In this document: positions 8,189 through 19,601 of the stretch, one piece after another
How the letters are laid out: each line of letters begins with the position of its first letter
Position numbering within the stretch: position 1 is the stretch's first letter
Assembly: GCF_002906655.1 (NCBI RefSeq)
Contig: NZ_CP025795.1
Location: 1,550,001-1,614,000 of the forward strand
Reading direction: 5' to 3'
DNA length: 64,000 bases
Source: Vibrio hyugaensis
GTDB taxonomy: Bacteria > Pseudomonadota > Gammaproteobacteria > Enterobacterales > Vibrionaceae
The notes under the pieces: model-generated
Told to the model about the DNA's origin: nothing
Database searches by the model: none
What the model saw: the letters and a program-made list of their open reading frames with translations, nothing else
Made by a program: the position numbers and the translations under genes

Positions 8189-8737
8189 ATGATGAACAAG
8201 CTCAAATGGATATTGATATTGCTCCTAGTTCCACTTCCAGCATTCCCCAATATTCAATGTGACCACACTTCGTGGAATGACAATCTTACCCAATTCAGTC
8301 GTTTAGAGTCCAATTACAATGAACATGCTCGTTTATTTAATGAAAGGCTACAAGAATACAACGATAGCAAGATGTACTCACAAACGTTTTCAACGGATGA
8401 ATTAATCAATCTTTGGCGCACGCCTTCCAATAAAAACCGATTGAAAAAGCAATTGTTGGAATCTAAGGAGCAACGAGAAGATTTCATCGAAATGTCCCGC
8501 GCTATAAACGCCCTGATGCATCGCTCTCAAACCATCGCTGAAAATTGGAAACGCATTGTCTTTTATTGTCAAAAGGAAGGCACTAAGTCGAACGAAATCA
8601 CCGCAAACTGGTATCTGACCAATACATTAGAAATGCAAAATGACTTCCGAATTTTGGCCGGAAAGTACCTCACGCTTGCCAACCAATATGGTATGGAAAT
8701 CGACGCTATTAACTATGCACGAAACAGGTCTGATTGA
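8189..8737 (+). CDS. Secreted hypothetical protein
   Basis: A protein of about 182 residues with a clear signal peptide (MMNKLKWILILLLVPLPAFP). The rest is a polar, probably all-helical region (residues 35-180) with long stretches of charged residues, two cysteines (IQCDH, FYCQK) and few motifs. A GTG at 8180 is an alternative start; neither has a good ribosome site. It is transcribed away from the SH3-domain gene, with about 80 bp between them. I do not recognise the family. Confidence 0.65.
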   Translation: MMNKLKWILILLLVPLPAFPNIQCDHTSWNDNLTQFSRLESNYNEHARLFNERLQEYNDSKMYSQTFSTDELINLWRTPSNKNRLKKQLLESKEQREDFIEMSRAINALMHRSQTIAENWKRIVFYCQKEGTKSNEITANWYLTNTLEMQNDFRILAGKYLTLANQYGMEIDAINYARNRSD

Positions 8738-8911
8738 TTCTGTTCATATTGGGATTGTTCCCCCTCCAAATTGAGCAATTAATAATCAAACAGGTCATTT
8801 TATAGAGACATCCGTCACAATAACGCTTTACTTACGACCAGTTTTTGGGTAATTTACCCATTAACAAAATTTAATATAAAGTCACATTTGGCTGGAGATG
8901 ATGCTACAAAA

Positions 8912-9142
8912 ATGGTTATCAATCGATTAAGTAACAGGGATTGTCCTAATGCTACCAAAGCCAAGTTTTTGTCAGTAGTTAGGCACGTTAAACAGTTCGG
9001 TTCAATCAGTGACCTGGACCTTTGTAAAATCTTCGGAGAGACAATTTGGAGCGATGGGAGGGAATACCATTCAGCCGCGTTCTCATTTAAGGTTGATAGA
9101 CACACAGGTAACTGTGAGATCTCAAAATACAAATACCAATAA
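8912..9142 (+). CDS. Small hypothetical protein
   Basis: An open frame of 76 codons from the ATG at 8912 (84 from a TTG at 8888). The product, MVINRLSNRDCPNATKAK..., has a helical first half and a short strand-rich end (AAFSFKVDRHTGNCEI). The frame is followed after 20 bp by a strong intrinsic terminator, which supports expression from this strand rather than from the overlapping open frame on the other strand. No family is recognised and there is no signal peptide. Confidence 0.55.
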   Translation: MVINRLSNRDCPNATKAKFLSVVRHVKQFGSISDLDLCKIFGETIWSDGREYHSAAFSFKVDRHTGNCEISKYKYQ

Positions 9143-9162
9143 GGCTTAAAAGAATCACCAAG

Positions 9163-9190
9163 CGGAGTCAGGAAACTGACTCCGTTTTTT
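9163..9190 (+). terminator. Intrinsic terminator
   Basis: CGGAGTCAG (9163-9171), loop GAAA, CTGACTCCG (9176-9184), then six T. A textbook tetraloop terminator, plus strand only. Confidence 0.9.
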
Positions 9191-9214
9191 ATTGTTCGCT
9201 AAACGGAAGGCGAT

Positions 9215-9823
9215 TTAATGTTTTGGCATAACAATAGTGAAATCGTGCTCGGAATACCCTTCAACCAAATAACTGTCCTGACATAACAGTCGGCAATAAC
9301 GCAGTATTCCCTCTTTGTTGTGCGATTCAAGCATCTTCATACTCGGCAACTTTGCTTCATCCAATAAGTTAAACGCACAGGCTATCTTCGCCGCCCGATA
9401 CATCTTCTCAATCATCTCGACAGTATGATTTGGATTAGCTGATTGATAATTCAAAGAGCCAGAAGCCAAGACATAGTCCGCACTCGGCAGCACAAGTTTG
9501 GAAAAGTCTCCTCGTATGTAATCCGCGTGTGTTTTAAAGACTCTTTGCCTAGCCACAGAAATGAACTGCTTCTGCTGGTCAATTCCGATATAGCCAGATA
9601 AGCAGATATCTTTTCGCTCTAAATATTCAAGTAAATCAGCATAACCACACCCGATATCTACAAGGCTCGCACCATCAAGCGGCAAATCATGACACAAGGC
9701 TTCAAAGCGACTTACTTGGCTAAACTTGTCCTGCCAACCTAATGTTTTTGCCTTGTCGTCACCAAATTGCTTATATCGTTTACGGTGATAATGAGCGATA
9801 CGCAGCCTATCTAACCACTTCAT
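9215..9823 (-). CDS. Class I SAM-dependent methyltransferase
   Basis: A 202-residue cytoplasmic protein with the Rossmann-type methyltransferase core. Motif I is VDIGCGYAD near residues 56-64, a GIDQ acidic turn near 80-85 binds the SAM ribose, and ADYIRGDF near 100-107 is motif II/III. The first 45 residues are basic and helical (RLRIAHYHRKRYKQF). The substrate cannot be told from sequence. It is transcribed toward 9.2 kb and follows the Lrp-type regulator gene by about 40 bp in the same direction, so the two may be cotranscribed. Confidence 0.85.
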   Translation of the reverse strand: MKWLDRLRIAHYHRKRYKQFGDDKAKTLGWQDKFSQVSRFEALCHDLPLDGASLVDIGCGYADLLEYLERKDICLSGYIGIDQQKQFISVARQRVFKTHADYIRGDFSKLVLPSADYVLASGSLNYQSANPNHTVEMIEKMYRAAKIACAFNLLDEAKLPSMKMLESHNKEGILRYCRLLCQDSYLVEGYSEHDFTIVMPKH

Positions 9824-9865
9824 GTTTACTTACCTTTCGAAATCACTTTATGATTTAGTATCAAC

Positions 9866-10339
9866 TTAAGTTTGAGTATAAATTGGAAGATTACCATTAC
9901 CCTTCACTTGTCGAATGGCTAAGTGCGTGTGGATGTCTTTTACATTTTCCAATCGCTGTAATTTTCGAGTAAACGACTCATAACCCGTCAGATCTTTGCT
10001 TACTACTTCGAGCAGATAGTCGTATGCCCCAGAAACAACATGACAAGAGATGACCTCTTCCATATCACCGATGGCTTGTTCAAAGTCATCAATAGAGGTT
10101 GCTTGGTGATTATTCAAACTGACCTCAACAAACACCGTCATCGCGATGCCCGCTTTATCACGTGAAATCATTGCCCTATAACCACTAATGACCCCCTCCT
10201 GCTCTAGCCGTTTGATCCTTCTTGCACAAGGTGAGGCAGAGAGTCCGACTTTATCTGCAAGCTCACTCGTCGTCATCGTCGCGTCTTGTTGAATCAAATG
10301 AAGTAATTGGCGATCTATTTTATCCATTCCATCATCCAT
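9866..10339 (-). CDS. Lrp/AsnC family transcriptional regulator
   Basis: A regulator of about 157 residues. The winged helix-turn-helix is at the N terminus (MDKIDRQLLHLIQQDATMT, then LADKVGLSASPCARRIKRLE). A C-terminal RAM ligand-sensing domain begins with YRAMISRDKAGIAMTVFVEV. Several in-frame ATGs exist (10339, 10327); the one at 10339 has a GGTGA at good spacing. It faces a DMT-family exporter across 133 bp, a common layout in which the regulator controls the exporter in response to an amino acid. The effector is unknown. Confidence 0.9.
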   Translation of the reverse strand: MDDGMDKIDRQLLHLIQQDATMTTSELADKVGLSASPCARRIKRLEQEGVISGYRAMISRDKAGIAMTVFVEVSLNNHQATSIDDFEQAIGDMEEVISCHVVSGAYDYLLEVVSKDLTGYESFTRKLQRLENVKDIHTHLAIRQVKGNGNLPIYTQT

Positions 10340-10472
10340 GCCAAATTTCACCAATAAAAGCTTTCATTGAGATTAAAATCATCAATATTTAGCAATCTAG
10401 CGCTATAGTTTGCCACCATTAATCGTCACTTTCATCCGATAATTAACACATTATTCACAAAGTATTGGACAC

Positions 10473-11402
10473 ATGATGGCTTTAGGATACGCCGCGATGC
10501 TCACCACCCTTTTTCTTTGGGCTGGTTTTTTTCTGTCCCTCAAAGGCGGGGCGATTTCTAATCTTGAGCCAGCAGACATTGCTCTCACCCGATTTCTCGT
10601 CCCGGCCTTAGTCTTATTTCCATTCGTCATCAAATCGATGGATCACGTGCGCGCGGTCCCCAACAAATACCTCCTCGGTATCCTTCTTGGCAGTGGCTTG
10701 CCTTACTTGTTGATTGTTGGCACTGCAATGCAGTTTGCCCCTGTCGCGCATGGCAGTGCTCTCGTCCCTGGAACCTTACCTTTATTTGTATCTGCTATCG
10801 CGGTAATTTGCTTTCAACAACCACTCAGCCGACATCGAATTATTGGTCTCTCGGCGGTGTTGTTTGGTATAGCTGTTTTTTTATTGTCCAATTTGGGAAG
10901 TGAATACAATTGGCCTCAACTTAAAGGGCATTTTTTGTTTTTGCTGGGTAGTTTGATGTGGGCCACGTTTACTATCAGTGCTCGTGTAGCAAATTTGAGT
11001 GCACAGGTTTGCGCTGGGTTTGCATCGATCATCTCGTTTGCGATGCTTATCGTTGCCATCGGGTTTGGTTGGACAGACAGTTACCTCGCCATCACCTCCT
11101 TAAGCAAATGGCCATGGAGTGAACTCCTTGGACATATCTTACTGCAAGGCATTGGGGCTGGGTTAATTGCCTCTTTCACTTTCCTCTATGCCGTAAAAAA
11201 CATTGGGGCAGAAGCGAGTGCAGCCTTTGGTTCCTTAACCCCTGTGCTCGCGACCTTGCTGGCGATACCGGTTTTCAATGAAAGACCAGACATCTTAACT
11301 TGGTGCGCACTCTTTTTGGTTACGTGTGGCAGCATCGTGGCAAGCAATGTTTTAATGAAACAAGACCCTGGCCAAAAATATCAGCCCCCCGTTCACAGAT
11401 AA
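10473..11402 (+). CDS. EamA/DMT family transporter
   Basis: A 309-residue inner-membrane protein with ten predicted helices arranged as two EamA repeats. The second repeat is marked by GHFLFLLGSLMWATFTISARV at about residues 150-170 and by GAEASAAFGSLTPVLATLLAIPVF near the end, a typical EamA signature. Such proteins export amino acids and other metabolites. It is divergent from the Lrp-type regulator and so is probably its target. No terminator was seen directly after it. Confidence 0.88.
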   Translation: MMALGYAAMLTTLFLWAGFFLSLKGGAISNLEPADIALTRFLVPALVLFPFVIKSMDHVRAVPNKYLLGILLGSGLPYLLIVGTAMQFAPVAHGSALVPGTLPLFVSAIAVICFQQPLSRHRIIGLSAVLFGIAVFLLSNLGSEYNWPQLKGHFLFLLGSLMWATFTISARVANLSAQVCAGFASIISFAMLIVAIGFGWTDSYLAITSLSKWPWSELLGHILLQGIGAGLIASFTFLYAVKNIGAEASAAFGSLTPVLATLLAIPVFNERPDILTWCALFLVTCGSIVASNVLMKQDPGQKYQPPVHR

Positions 11403-11496
11403 GAATAAAATTGCATGACTTTTGTCTCCGACTATTGAAAGCCAAAACGGCGTTTTGATAACCTGTTGAGCATAATAAATTACAACGTCAGATGTT

Positions 11497-12159
11497 ATGC
11501 CTTCAACTCACAGCAAAGACGAATTACATCGATTTTTAAAAACTGGAATGCGCCTCTGGGTTAACTTCGAGTTCAGCTCGGAAGAAAAATACAGTTACGC
11601 TGCGACTTATATTGGATTGAAAGAAAACGCTTATATCATTCTCGATATTCCAACACGCCTACTGGAAGAACAAGCACTCCGTAAGCTCAACAATGTCGAT
11701 GTGGTCATCCGAGGCGTTTCAGATACGGATTTGGGACACGTGATTGCTTTTAAAACCAGCGTTCTGATGAATATTCTACGTCCATCTCCGTTGTTGTTTA
11801 TTCGTATTCCAGCCACATTCGCGACCAAGCCCGTGCGAGAACATGAACGCTACAAGCTACAGCTGGATTGCGCTATCGACCATATGAACAATAAATACGA
11901 AGGCTGCTTGATTGATTTCTCGCTATCCGGTTGCGGGATCTCAACCATGATAGAACCAGAGTTCTTAGTAGGTGATAGGATCACGATAGACTCACCTCTA
12001 AGTGGTTATATTGATGATGACAATCGCTGCTCCGTTGCAAACATTAAAAAGCTTGCCAAGGGTTGGATTATTGGGGTGCAATTTGCGGAACCTTTGAATA
12101 TGACGGAAGAACTCAAAACAGAGCTGCTTGAACAATCCTTTTCTGCAGCGACAATATAA
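11497..12159 (+). CDS. PilZ domain c-di-GMP-binding protein
   Basis: A 220-residue protein. The N-terminal half resembles the YcgR-type beta domain (GMRLWVNFEF..., residues 15-105). The PilZ domain follows and carries the c-di-GMP motif RxxxR (R114 to R118, in REHER) and DxSxxG (D140, S142, G145, in DFSLSGCG), so ligand binding should be intact. It lies convergent with luxQ, the same position as V. cholerae VCA0735 (PlzE) beside luxQ-luxP. The output partner is unknown; motility or biofilm control is inferred from the family. Confidence 0.9.
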   Translation: MPSTHSKDELHRFLKTGMRLWVNFEFSSEEKYSYAATYIGLKENAYIILDIPTRLLEEQALRKLNNVDVVIRGVSDTDLGHVIAFKTSVLMNILRPSPLLFIRIPATFATKPVREHERYKLQLDCAIDHMNNKYEGCLIDFSLSGCGISTMIEPEFLVGDRITIDSPLSGYIDDDNRCSVANIKKLAKGWIIGVQFAEPLNMTEELKTELLEQSFSAATI

Positions 12160-12183
12160 CTACTCAGTAGTGTCAACGATAAA

Positions 12184-12201
12184 AGGGGCAACTACGCCCC
12201 T
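12184..12201 (-). terminator. Terminator of luxPQ
   Basis: AGGGGC (12184-12189) and GCCCCT (12196-12201) form a short stem. On the minus strand it is followed by TTTTATC. It lies in the 58-bp gap between luxQ and the convergent PilZ gene. Confidence 0.7.
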
Positions 12202-12217
12202 CTGTTTCGGTTTTTAA

Positions 12218-14793
12218 TTACGTTCTTTCTACTAAGAATCGCTGCTTGAAATCGACAAATGCCTCGTGCAATGCGTTCTCTTTGATCGGCTTGAGCAGCA
12301 CATAGTTCGCCCCTGCTGCCATAAATGCATCGCTGGTTTCTTTTGCAGTATCTGCAGTACAAGCGTAAATAGGCGTGCCCAGTCGTAAGTTCTGACGTAT
12401 CTCGTGCGTCGTTTCGATACCACCAAGGTGCGGCAGTTGATTATCCATCAATATCAAATCGTAATTATTGTCAGACAGATATTCCATTGCCTCTAAACCG
12501 TCTTTCGACCAATCCACCTGCATCTTGTATTTCTTACAAAATGCTTGAAGGATAAAGGCATTGGTATGATTGTCTTCCACCAGCAAGACTTTTAAGCTTT
12601 CATCAAACAAGGCTTCTGGTTTCACACGCTGACTGGCATCCAATGGGCGAAGTACACGCGCTCGGTCTTTCACAGGTAACGTGACGACAAATGTGGTGCC
12701 ATGCCCTTTACTACTACGAACTTGGACGTCACCATCTAACATATCGACGAGGTTTTTTACAATCGTCAATCCAAGGCCGCTGCCGCCATATTCACGTGTG
12801 GTTGTTGCCTCTTCTTGAACGAAAGGTTCGAACATTTGGTCAAGCTTATCCGATTCAATACCAATCCCTGTATCGATGATCTCAACAACCAAGACACTGT
12901 TCTCTGCGCCATAAAATTGCTCTAATTCTGCTTTTAGATGAACGCTTCCTGATGGTGTGAACTTCACCGCATTACTGACCAAGTTAAACAAAATCTGATT
13001 GAGTCGAACTTGGTCAGTAAAGATCTCGACATCTTGATCGAGCTTGTTCTCAATGATGAGTTCAACGCTCTTGTTATTACAAATTGGACGATAGATGTTA
13101 TCTAGCGTGCGAATGGTGTCATTGAACGAAAACGGGTGCTTTTGAATATTGAACTTACCTTGCTCAATCTTGGAAAAGTCTAAGATATCATTCAAAACTG
13201 CCAATAAATGCTCACCACTATGGCAAAGCACATCGATTTGATTCTTCTGTTCTTCGGTTTCTACCGTGTCTTTTAATAACTGTGCGACACCCAAAATACC
13301 GTTGATTGGCGTTCGAATTTCATGGCTCATCTTTGCGAGGAAATCAGCACGAGCTTGCGCGGACTTCTCTGCCTCACGCCGTGCAATGTTACTCTGCTTT
13401 TCGGCTTCGATGAGGGTCGTGATATCTTGACCCTGAACGATAATGCCGCTGATATCACCATCAACCCGGATTGGCGACAAATTCCAACGGTATATCTTGT
13501 TGCCAATAGGTACGTTAACCCCTGTCAATGTCGCCCCTTGAGCAGCCATTTTCAGGTGTGGGGTCAGTTTCTCTTTGAAACCCTGGAAAACCGGATGCAT
13601 GGTTTCATGATCGTCGTCTATCACCAACTCTTTGCGAGCAGCAGGGTTCATCTGAATCAAGATACTTTCTTCCGACCATACCATGATCGGCGATAGTGCG
13701 AAGTTGAAGAGATCTCGGAAAGATTTCTTTTGCGCTTCTAACTCTTCAAAGGTACTTTCCAACGTCGAACCAATGTGGTCAAACTCCTCAATGTTCGAAC
13801 CGTTAAATCGTTCGAACCCTTTCTCTTCTCGAGCTGAACGTGTGTAAGACATTAGAGATTCCAGTTGAGCCGATACCTTGCTCTCTATCCATTCTTTGGT
13901 CAGTAAAGCAATCATGACCATACCGATAATGGAAGCCAACATGGCTAAAATGTGTTGAATTTGCAGTGTCACAACACTGTGATTGTCTTGTACGGTAAGT
14001 AAACAAAGCTCAGTGGTCACCGCATTGACTTCAATTGGCGTTTCAATCACGAGCAATTTATCGAGTTTTTGTTGTGACCCTTTACGTTGCAAAACGTCAG
14101 CCACACTGTATGACTCATCCCCAATTAGAGAATTCGCTAGTGGGGCATTATTCGCTATCAAGAGGACGTTATCGACGTTACTTTCGCTTTTGAGTTTATC
14201 CATTAAAGCGAAATTATTATCCAGAACAACCGCATTGAACGAGAAGCCCAGCACCTCCCCGGTCGGAGGGTCTAAAACCGGAACACGACGAATCAGCATG
14301 TGCCTGGAGCCGATAGAAGTCATCACGTTGACGTAATACCAGTTGTTACTAAAAGTCACGCGGTTTGCCAGACTATCGAGAATGAGGTCATTCACACCGT
14401 AAAAATGCGCATTTCCATCATCCCAAATGATGCCTTGGTGATCAGTCAGGAAGCGAAACTCAGGTGTATGGGACGGATCACTTTGGTCAATACTGAGAAA
14501 AAAGAAATTTAACGCGTCCGTATTTCGGTCGGCGTAAAAATTACGGATCACTTCACTTTTCGTATTGCTATCGTGATGAATTTGAATCGCCGCAAAATGG
14601 CTATCAAAAATGTTGTGAATCAATGCGGAGGTTTGCTGCTTAGTCCTGTCCACTTCCTGCCAAATAATTTGTTTGGAGAAGTAATAGCTCTGAATGAAAA
14701 TCCCTAGAATGATCGGAGCAAGGACAAGAATGATGATCTTTGTAATAAGCGTCGCGAGAGAGCGACGCTTGTTTGGGTCTGATCGTGTTGTCA

Positions 14794-14794
<1 letters not shown>
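12218..14794 (-). CDS. luxQ: AI-2 sensor hybrid histidine kinase/phosphatase LuxQ
   Basis: A protein of 858 residues, V. harveyi LuxQ length. The first membrane helix is at residues 15-38. The periplasmic domain that contacts LuxP extends to about residue 280, followed by the second helix. A PAS-like region, the HisKA domain with MSHEIRTP (histidine near 490), the HATPase (GGSGLGLTIVKNL) and a C-terminal receiver with LILMDNQLPH (aspartate near 785) follow. It is a kinase at low AI-2 and a phosphatase with AI-2 bound; phosphate goes through LuxU to LuxO. Its ATG overlaps the luxP stop by one base (TGATG), so translation is coupled. Confidence 0.97.
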
Positions 14795-16220
<1,426 letters not shown>

Positions 16221-16547
16221 TTATTGAAATCCAACTTTACGCATTTGAAAGGAAAGGGATTGGTTATCGTCGATAGTGATCTCCGCGACTTCTTTTACCA
16301 ATTGCTCTTTCTTTGCTTTGGTCAGTTGTTTGATGAAATATTCTGCTTTCATCGCAACGCTTTTGTTTTCAAAAGAAGATGACCACTCCAGTATAAGCGG
16401 TCCCTTCCCTTTTAGTGCTTTCGCACCTTTACCATTTTGATGCTGTTTAAAGCGTCGTTGCACATCGTTCGTCACACCGCAATACAAGGCATTGCGGTTG
16501 TTTCGTATCAGATACACACTCCAGCTTTGCTCGGCAGCGTCACTCAT
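16221..16547 (-). CDS. GIY-YIG nuclease-like protein (UPF0213 type)
   Basis: A 108-residue single-domain protein. The motif appears as [23 protein letters not shown]: the GIY-YIG pair reads VYL...YCG, with the conserved arginine in RRFKQH and a glutamate in KAEYFIKQL. This is the YhbQ/UPF0213 group, small GIY-YIG proteins whose DNA target is not established. Its ATG overlaps the stop of yceH by 4 bp, so both are in one operon. The basic middle ([13 protein letters not shown] region) fits nucleic-acid binding. Confidence 0.88.
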   Translation of the reverse strand: MSDAAEQSWSVYLIRNNRNALYCGVTNDVQRRFKQHQNGKGAKALKGKGPLILEWSSSFENKSVAMKAEYFIKQLTKAKKEQLVKEVAEITIDDNQSLSFQMRKVGFQ

Positions 16548-17197
16548 GAAAGCAGTGATTTAACCTGTGCTTTTAGTGCCTCTAACTCTTCACGAAGTTG
16601 CGCGACTTCTTGCTCTAGTTGAGCAACGCGTTCAGAGCCCGCAGAAGAAGGAGCAGATGCGGCCACGGCCAATTCGCTCATGTCAACTTCTCCACAGAAC
16701 AAGTGCATGTAGCGAGACTCACGTTTGCCAGCTTCACGAGGAAGTTTCACCACAAGAGGGCCTCTTTCTTCGCTAGCTAGGAGCTCAAGTACGTTTTCCA
16801 CTTCCTTCACATCATTGAAAGTTGCGAGACGGTTAGTTCGCGTACGGATTTCACCCGGCGTTTGAGCGCCACGCAACAACATGCAACACACCATGCCTTT
16901 TTCTTGCGCGCTTAATTGCAAATCGCCGAATTCGGTATTGCAGAAGCGATGCTGATATTTGCTAACACGACTATTGAAACTGCTTTCATCGCTTACAAGT
17001 CGACGCTCAATCAGAGCATCTACTGCATCAAGGACGTCAGCTTCAGATAAGGACATGACTGGTTCACGGTTACTTTTTTGATTGCACGCATTCGTAAGTG
17101 CGTTAAGGCTGAGGGGATATTGGTCTGGGGTGGTGACTTCTTTTTCGATCAAGCAACCAATTACTCGTGCTTCAATTGCCGTTAGCTCAACTTTCAT
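16544..17197 (-). CDS. yceH: YceH family protein (DUF480/UPF0502)
   Basis: A 217-residue cytoplasmic protein recognised by its start [20 protein letters not shown] and by [19 protein letters not shown], both hallmarks of DUF480. The fold has two winged-helix domains (residues about 1-85 and 90-170), then a coiled coil at 185-217 ([23 protein letters not shown]). The function is unknown; DNA binding is plausible from the fold. AAGGAA lies 7 nt before the ATG. It is the first gene of the pair with the GIY-YIG gene. Confidence 0.92.
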   Translation of the reverse strand: MKVELTAIEARVIGCLIEKEVTTPDQYPLSLNALTNACNQKSNREPVMSLSEADVLDAVDALIERRLVSDESSFNSRVSKYQHRFCNTEFGDLQLSAQEKGMVCCMLLRGAQTPGEIRTRTNRLATFNDVKEVENVLELLASEERGPLVVKLPREAGKRESRYMHLFCGEVDMSELAVAASAPSSAGSERVAQLEQEVAQLREELEALKAQVKSLLS

Positions 17198-17231
17198 AAT
17201 GCATTTCCTTATTATTTTTGCATTTGAATTT

Positions 17232-17270
17232 GGGTATCAGGCTAAAGCATAGCGCATGGACCTGACACCC
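17232..17270. repeat. Inverted repeat between yceH and small gene
   Basis: GGGTATCAGG (17232-17241) and CCTGACACCC (17261-17270) are imperfect complements around a 19-base loop, followed on the plus strand by only three T. It could be a weak terminator for the 17291-17509 gene or an operator ahead of yceH; the sequence does not decide. Confidence 0.4.
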
Positions 17271-17290
17271 TTTGCGATTCGGGTTAGGTC

Positions 17291-17509
17291 TTAATGCTCT
17301 GATAAGATCGACACTTTGGTCATCTTTCCATTCTCATCAATCATCATTATCTTCGAACGGTTGAGTTCGACTTCTGTGATTTCGAGTTGTGTTCTTGCTG
17401 TAACGTAAGCCGCTTTAAGTTTCTCTGCCAATGAATCGGTGGTTGATTCTATCTCTTGGCTTTCGACTTGCTCCGCTGTATTACCAGAGTTCATTTCGAG
17501 CTTCATCAT
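17291..17509 (-). CDS. Small hypothetical protein
   Basis: A 72-codon frame (MMKLEMNSGNTAEQVES...). The product is acidic and probably helical, with LAEKLKAAYVTARTQLEITEVELN forming a likely amphipathic helix and a short end MIDENGKMTKVSIL. No signal peptide, no family and no clear ribosome site. It lies between yceH and the divergent tmaR gene, and no convincing frame overlaps it on the other strand. Confidence 0.45.
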   Translation of the reverse strand: MMKLEMNSGNTAEQVESQEIESTTDSLAEKLKAAYVTARTQLEITEVELNRSKIMMIDENGKMTKVSILSEH

Positions 17510-17733
17510 ATTGTGTTGAATGAAGCTGATAATATAGCGTCAACCTCCCTATGACAACGAGTCGGTTCATTTCAGTGAACGATAGTCCAAGCTTTTCAGT
17601 AACGAGTGTTAACAACACATCAGAATTGGTGGATAAATGTTCAACCCTGCCACGCGTTTGATCTAAAGACTGTTATGCTACGACATGTTGTGCTTTAATC
17701 GAGTCAGATATTCACAAATTAGGAAAGGGAACC

Positions 17734-18048
17734 ATGAGTAGCGTATTTGAAATCGTTAACCAAGCTCGTCGTAAAAACAAACTAAAACGTGAGCTGCTTG
17801 ATAACGAGAAAAAAGTTCGTGATAACCGTAAGCGTGTAGACCTTCTAGAAAACCTACTAGACTACATCAAACCAGAAATGACTCACGACGAAATCGTTGC
17901 AATCATCAAAAACATGAAAGCAGATTACGAAGACCGCGTTGACGATCATATCATCAAGAGCGCAGAGATTTCTAAAGCGCGTCGTGACATCAGCCGTCGT
18001 ATCCGTGAACTGACTGAAGAAGACAAGCAAACTAGCGGCAAAAAATAA
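17734..18048 (+). CDS. tmaR: Pole-localizing protein TmaR (DUF496, YeeX)
   Basis: A 104-residue helical protein matching E. coli YeeX/TmaR along its length: [34 protein letters not shown] and [29 protein letters not shown]. In E. coli TmaR forms polar clusters that hold enzyme I of the sugar phosphotransferase system and so tune sugar uptake. AGGAAAGGG lies a few bases upstream of the ATG. It is a single-gene unit, closed by its own terminator at 18070-18108. Confidence 0.93.
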   Translation: MSSVFEIVNQARRKNKLKRELLDNEKKVRDNRKRVDLLENLLDYIKPEMTHDEIVAIIKNMKADYEDRVDDHIIKSAEISKARRDISRRIRELTEEDKQTSGKK

Positions 18049-18069
18049 GTCGAATTAGTTACAGAATTC

Positions 18070-18108
18070 AACCCCGTGCAGGGATAACTTGCTCGGGGTT
18101 TCTTTTTG
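18070..18108 (+). terminator. Terminator of tmaR
   Basis: AACCCCG (18070-18076) pairs with CGGGGTT (18094-18100), with smaller pairing inside the loop, followed by TTTCTTTTTG. Confidence 0.85.
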
Positions 18109-18171
18109 TCTCTTTGTTATACACTGTGTACAATAAAATCAACTTCAGTTTCAAAAACATTCAACGTTCCT

Positions 18172-19510
18172 ATGCCTTCAACTTCTTCTAACGCACAACC
18201 GACGTTAGCAAAACAACTGTTTACTATGACATGGCCAATGCTCTTTGGTGTGTTGTCGTTGATGAGCTTTCAGCTAGTCGACAGCGCCTTCATCGGCCAA
18301 CTAGGTGTGCTGCCTCTCGCTGCACAGGGCTTTACTCTACCACTTCAAATGGTGGTTATCGGCATTCAAGTCGGCCTTGGCATTGCAACAACCGCTGTAA
18401 TTTCAAAAGCATTGGGCGCAAACGATACCCGCTACGCAAAGCAATTAGGTGGCCTTGTCTTAATGATTGGTTCTGTGGGTGTGGCGATATTTGGCCTACT
18501 CATTTGGTTGTTACGCTACCCTATCCTTTCCCTATTAAGCGCACCAGAAACGGTAATGCCAATCATCGACAGCTATTGGCCTTGGTGGCTATTGAGCTCT
18601 TGGACCGGCGCTGTTCTCTACTTTTACTACAGCATTTGTCGCGCAAATGGCAACACCATGCTACCTGGCACCATGATGATGGTCACTAGCGGTGTGAACT
18701 TAGTGCTAGATCCGTTATTTATCTTCACGTTTGATTTGGGCATAAATGGAGCTGCAATCGCGACCATCATTGCATTTGGTTTCGGTATATTGGTAGTCGC
18801 TCCCCGTGTTCAAAAAAAACCATTGGGCCACATTCCAATGGCAAGATTTAAATGTGCTTAAGAGCGTAACATCGATTGGCAACATTATGGGACCAGCGAT
18901 GATCAGCCAGTTACTGCCGCCTCTCTCCTCTATGCTAGCAACCAAGCTGCTTGCTGGCTTTGGTACGGCGGCAGTTGCGTCTTGGGCTTTGGGCTCGCGC
19001 TATGAATTTTTTGCGATTGTATCGGTATTGGCGTTGACCATGTCAATGCCGCCGATGGTCGGACGCTTATTAGGAGCGAAAAACTACACCGACATTCGTG
19101 CGTTGGTGTCTATTGCCGTTAAGTTCATCCTTGGTTTCCAGTTGTTGATTGCGCTAGTAACCTTTGCCGCAGCTAACCCACTCGCCTTACTTATGACAAG
19201 TGATACTCAAGTAGAACAAGTCTTGCACATGCACTTGATGATTGTCCCAATCAGTTTAGGTTCGCTTGGGGTGTGTATGTTGATGGTGTCGATTTGTAAC
19301 GCACTGGGGAAATCTTATACCGCACTAACCATCTCAGCCCTGCGCCTGTTTTTGTTCTTCCTACCGTGTCTATGGGTGGGGGCTCAGGCGGGAGGCATTC
19401 AAGGTCTACTGATTGGCGCTTGTATTGGTAACCTTATGGCTGGAATCGCGGCTTATATTACGTACCAAAAAACCTTTAATAAGCTCTCAGCTCAACAAGT
19501 CTCAATGTAA
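18172..19510 (+). pseudogene. MATE family efflux transporter, split by a frameshift at an A8 run
   Basis: Two frames together make one DinF/NorM-type MATE pump. The first (18172 to stop at 18861, MPSTSSNAQ...) supplies helices 1-6. The second (to 19510) supplies helices 7-12, beginning with LKSVTSIGNIMGPAMISQLLPP. The switch lies at eight A, 18812-18819. With seven A the codons read VAPRVQKNHWATFQWQDL and the protein becomes a normal length of about 445 residues. The gene may be truly broken, switched by slippage, or show a base-calling error at the homopolymer. Both halves otherwise look intact and well conserved, so the change is recent or not real. Confidence 0.85.
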
Positions 19511-19536
19511 CGACACTTTCGAGTAACGCTGAAAAA

Positions 19537-19576
19537 CAAAGCCCTCACTTCAACGGCGAGGGCTTTGTTGTTTTAA
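19537..19576. terminator. Bidirectional terminator
   Basis: CAAAGCCCTC (19537-19546) and GAGGGCTTTG (19558-19567), 10-bp perfect stem. T-rich tracts follow on both strands, serving the MATE gene and the convergent oxidoreductase gene. Confidence 0.85.
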
Positions 19577-19601
19577 AAACGAGAAGTTGAACGAACTAAC
19601 C

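Noticed and set aside
8854..9132. Minus-strand open frame of 92 codons overlapping the small plus-strand gene
   Set aside because: The plus-strand frame is followed directly by a strong plus-strand terminator, and the minus frame has no ribosome site or recognisable features.
13322..13696. Plus-strand frame of 124 codons inside luxQ
   Set aside because: It is antisense to conserved kinase domains and has no independent support.
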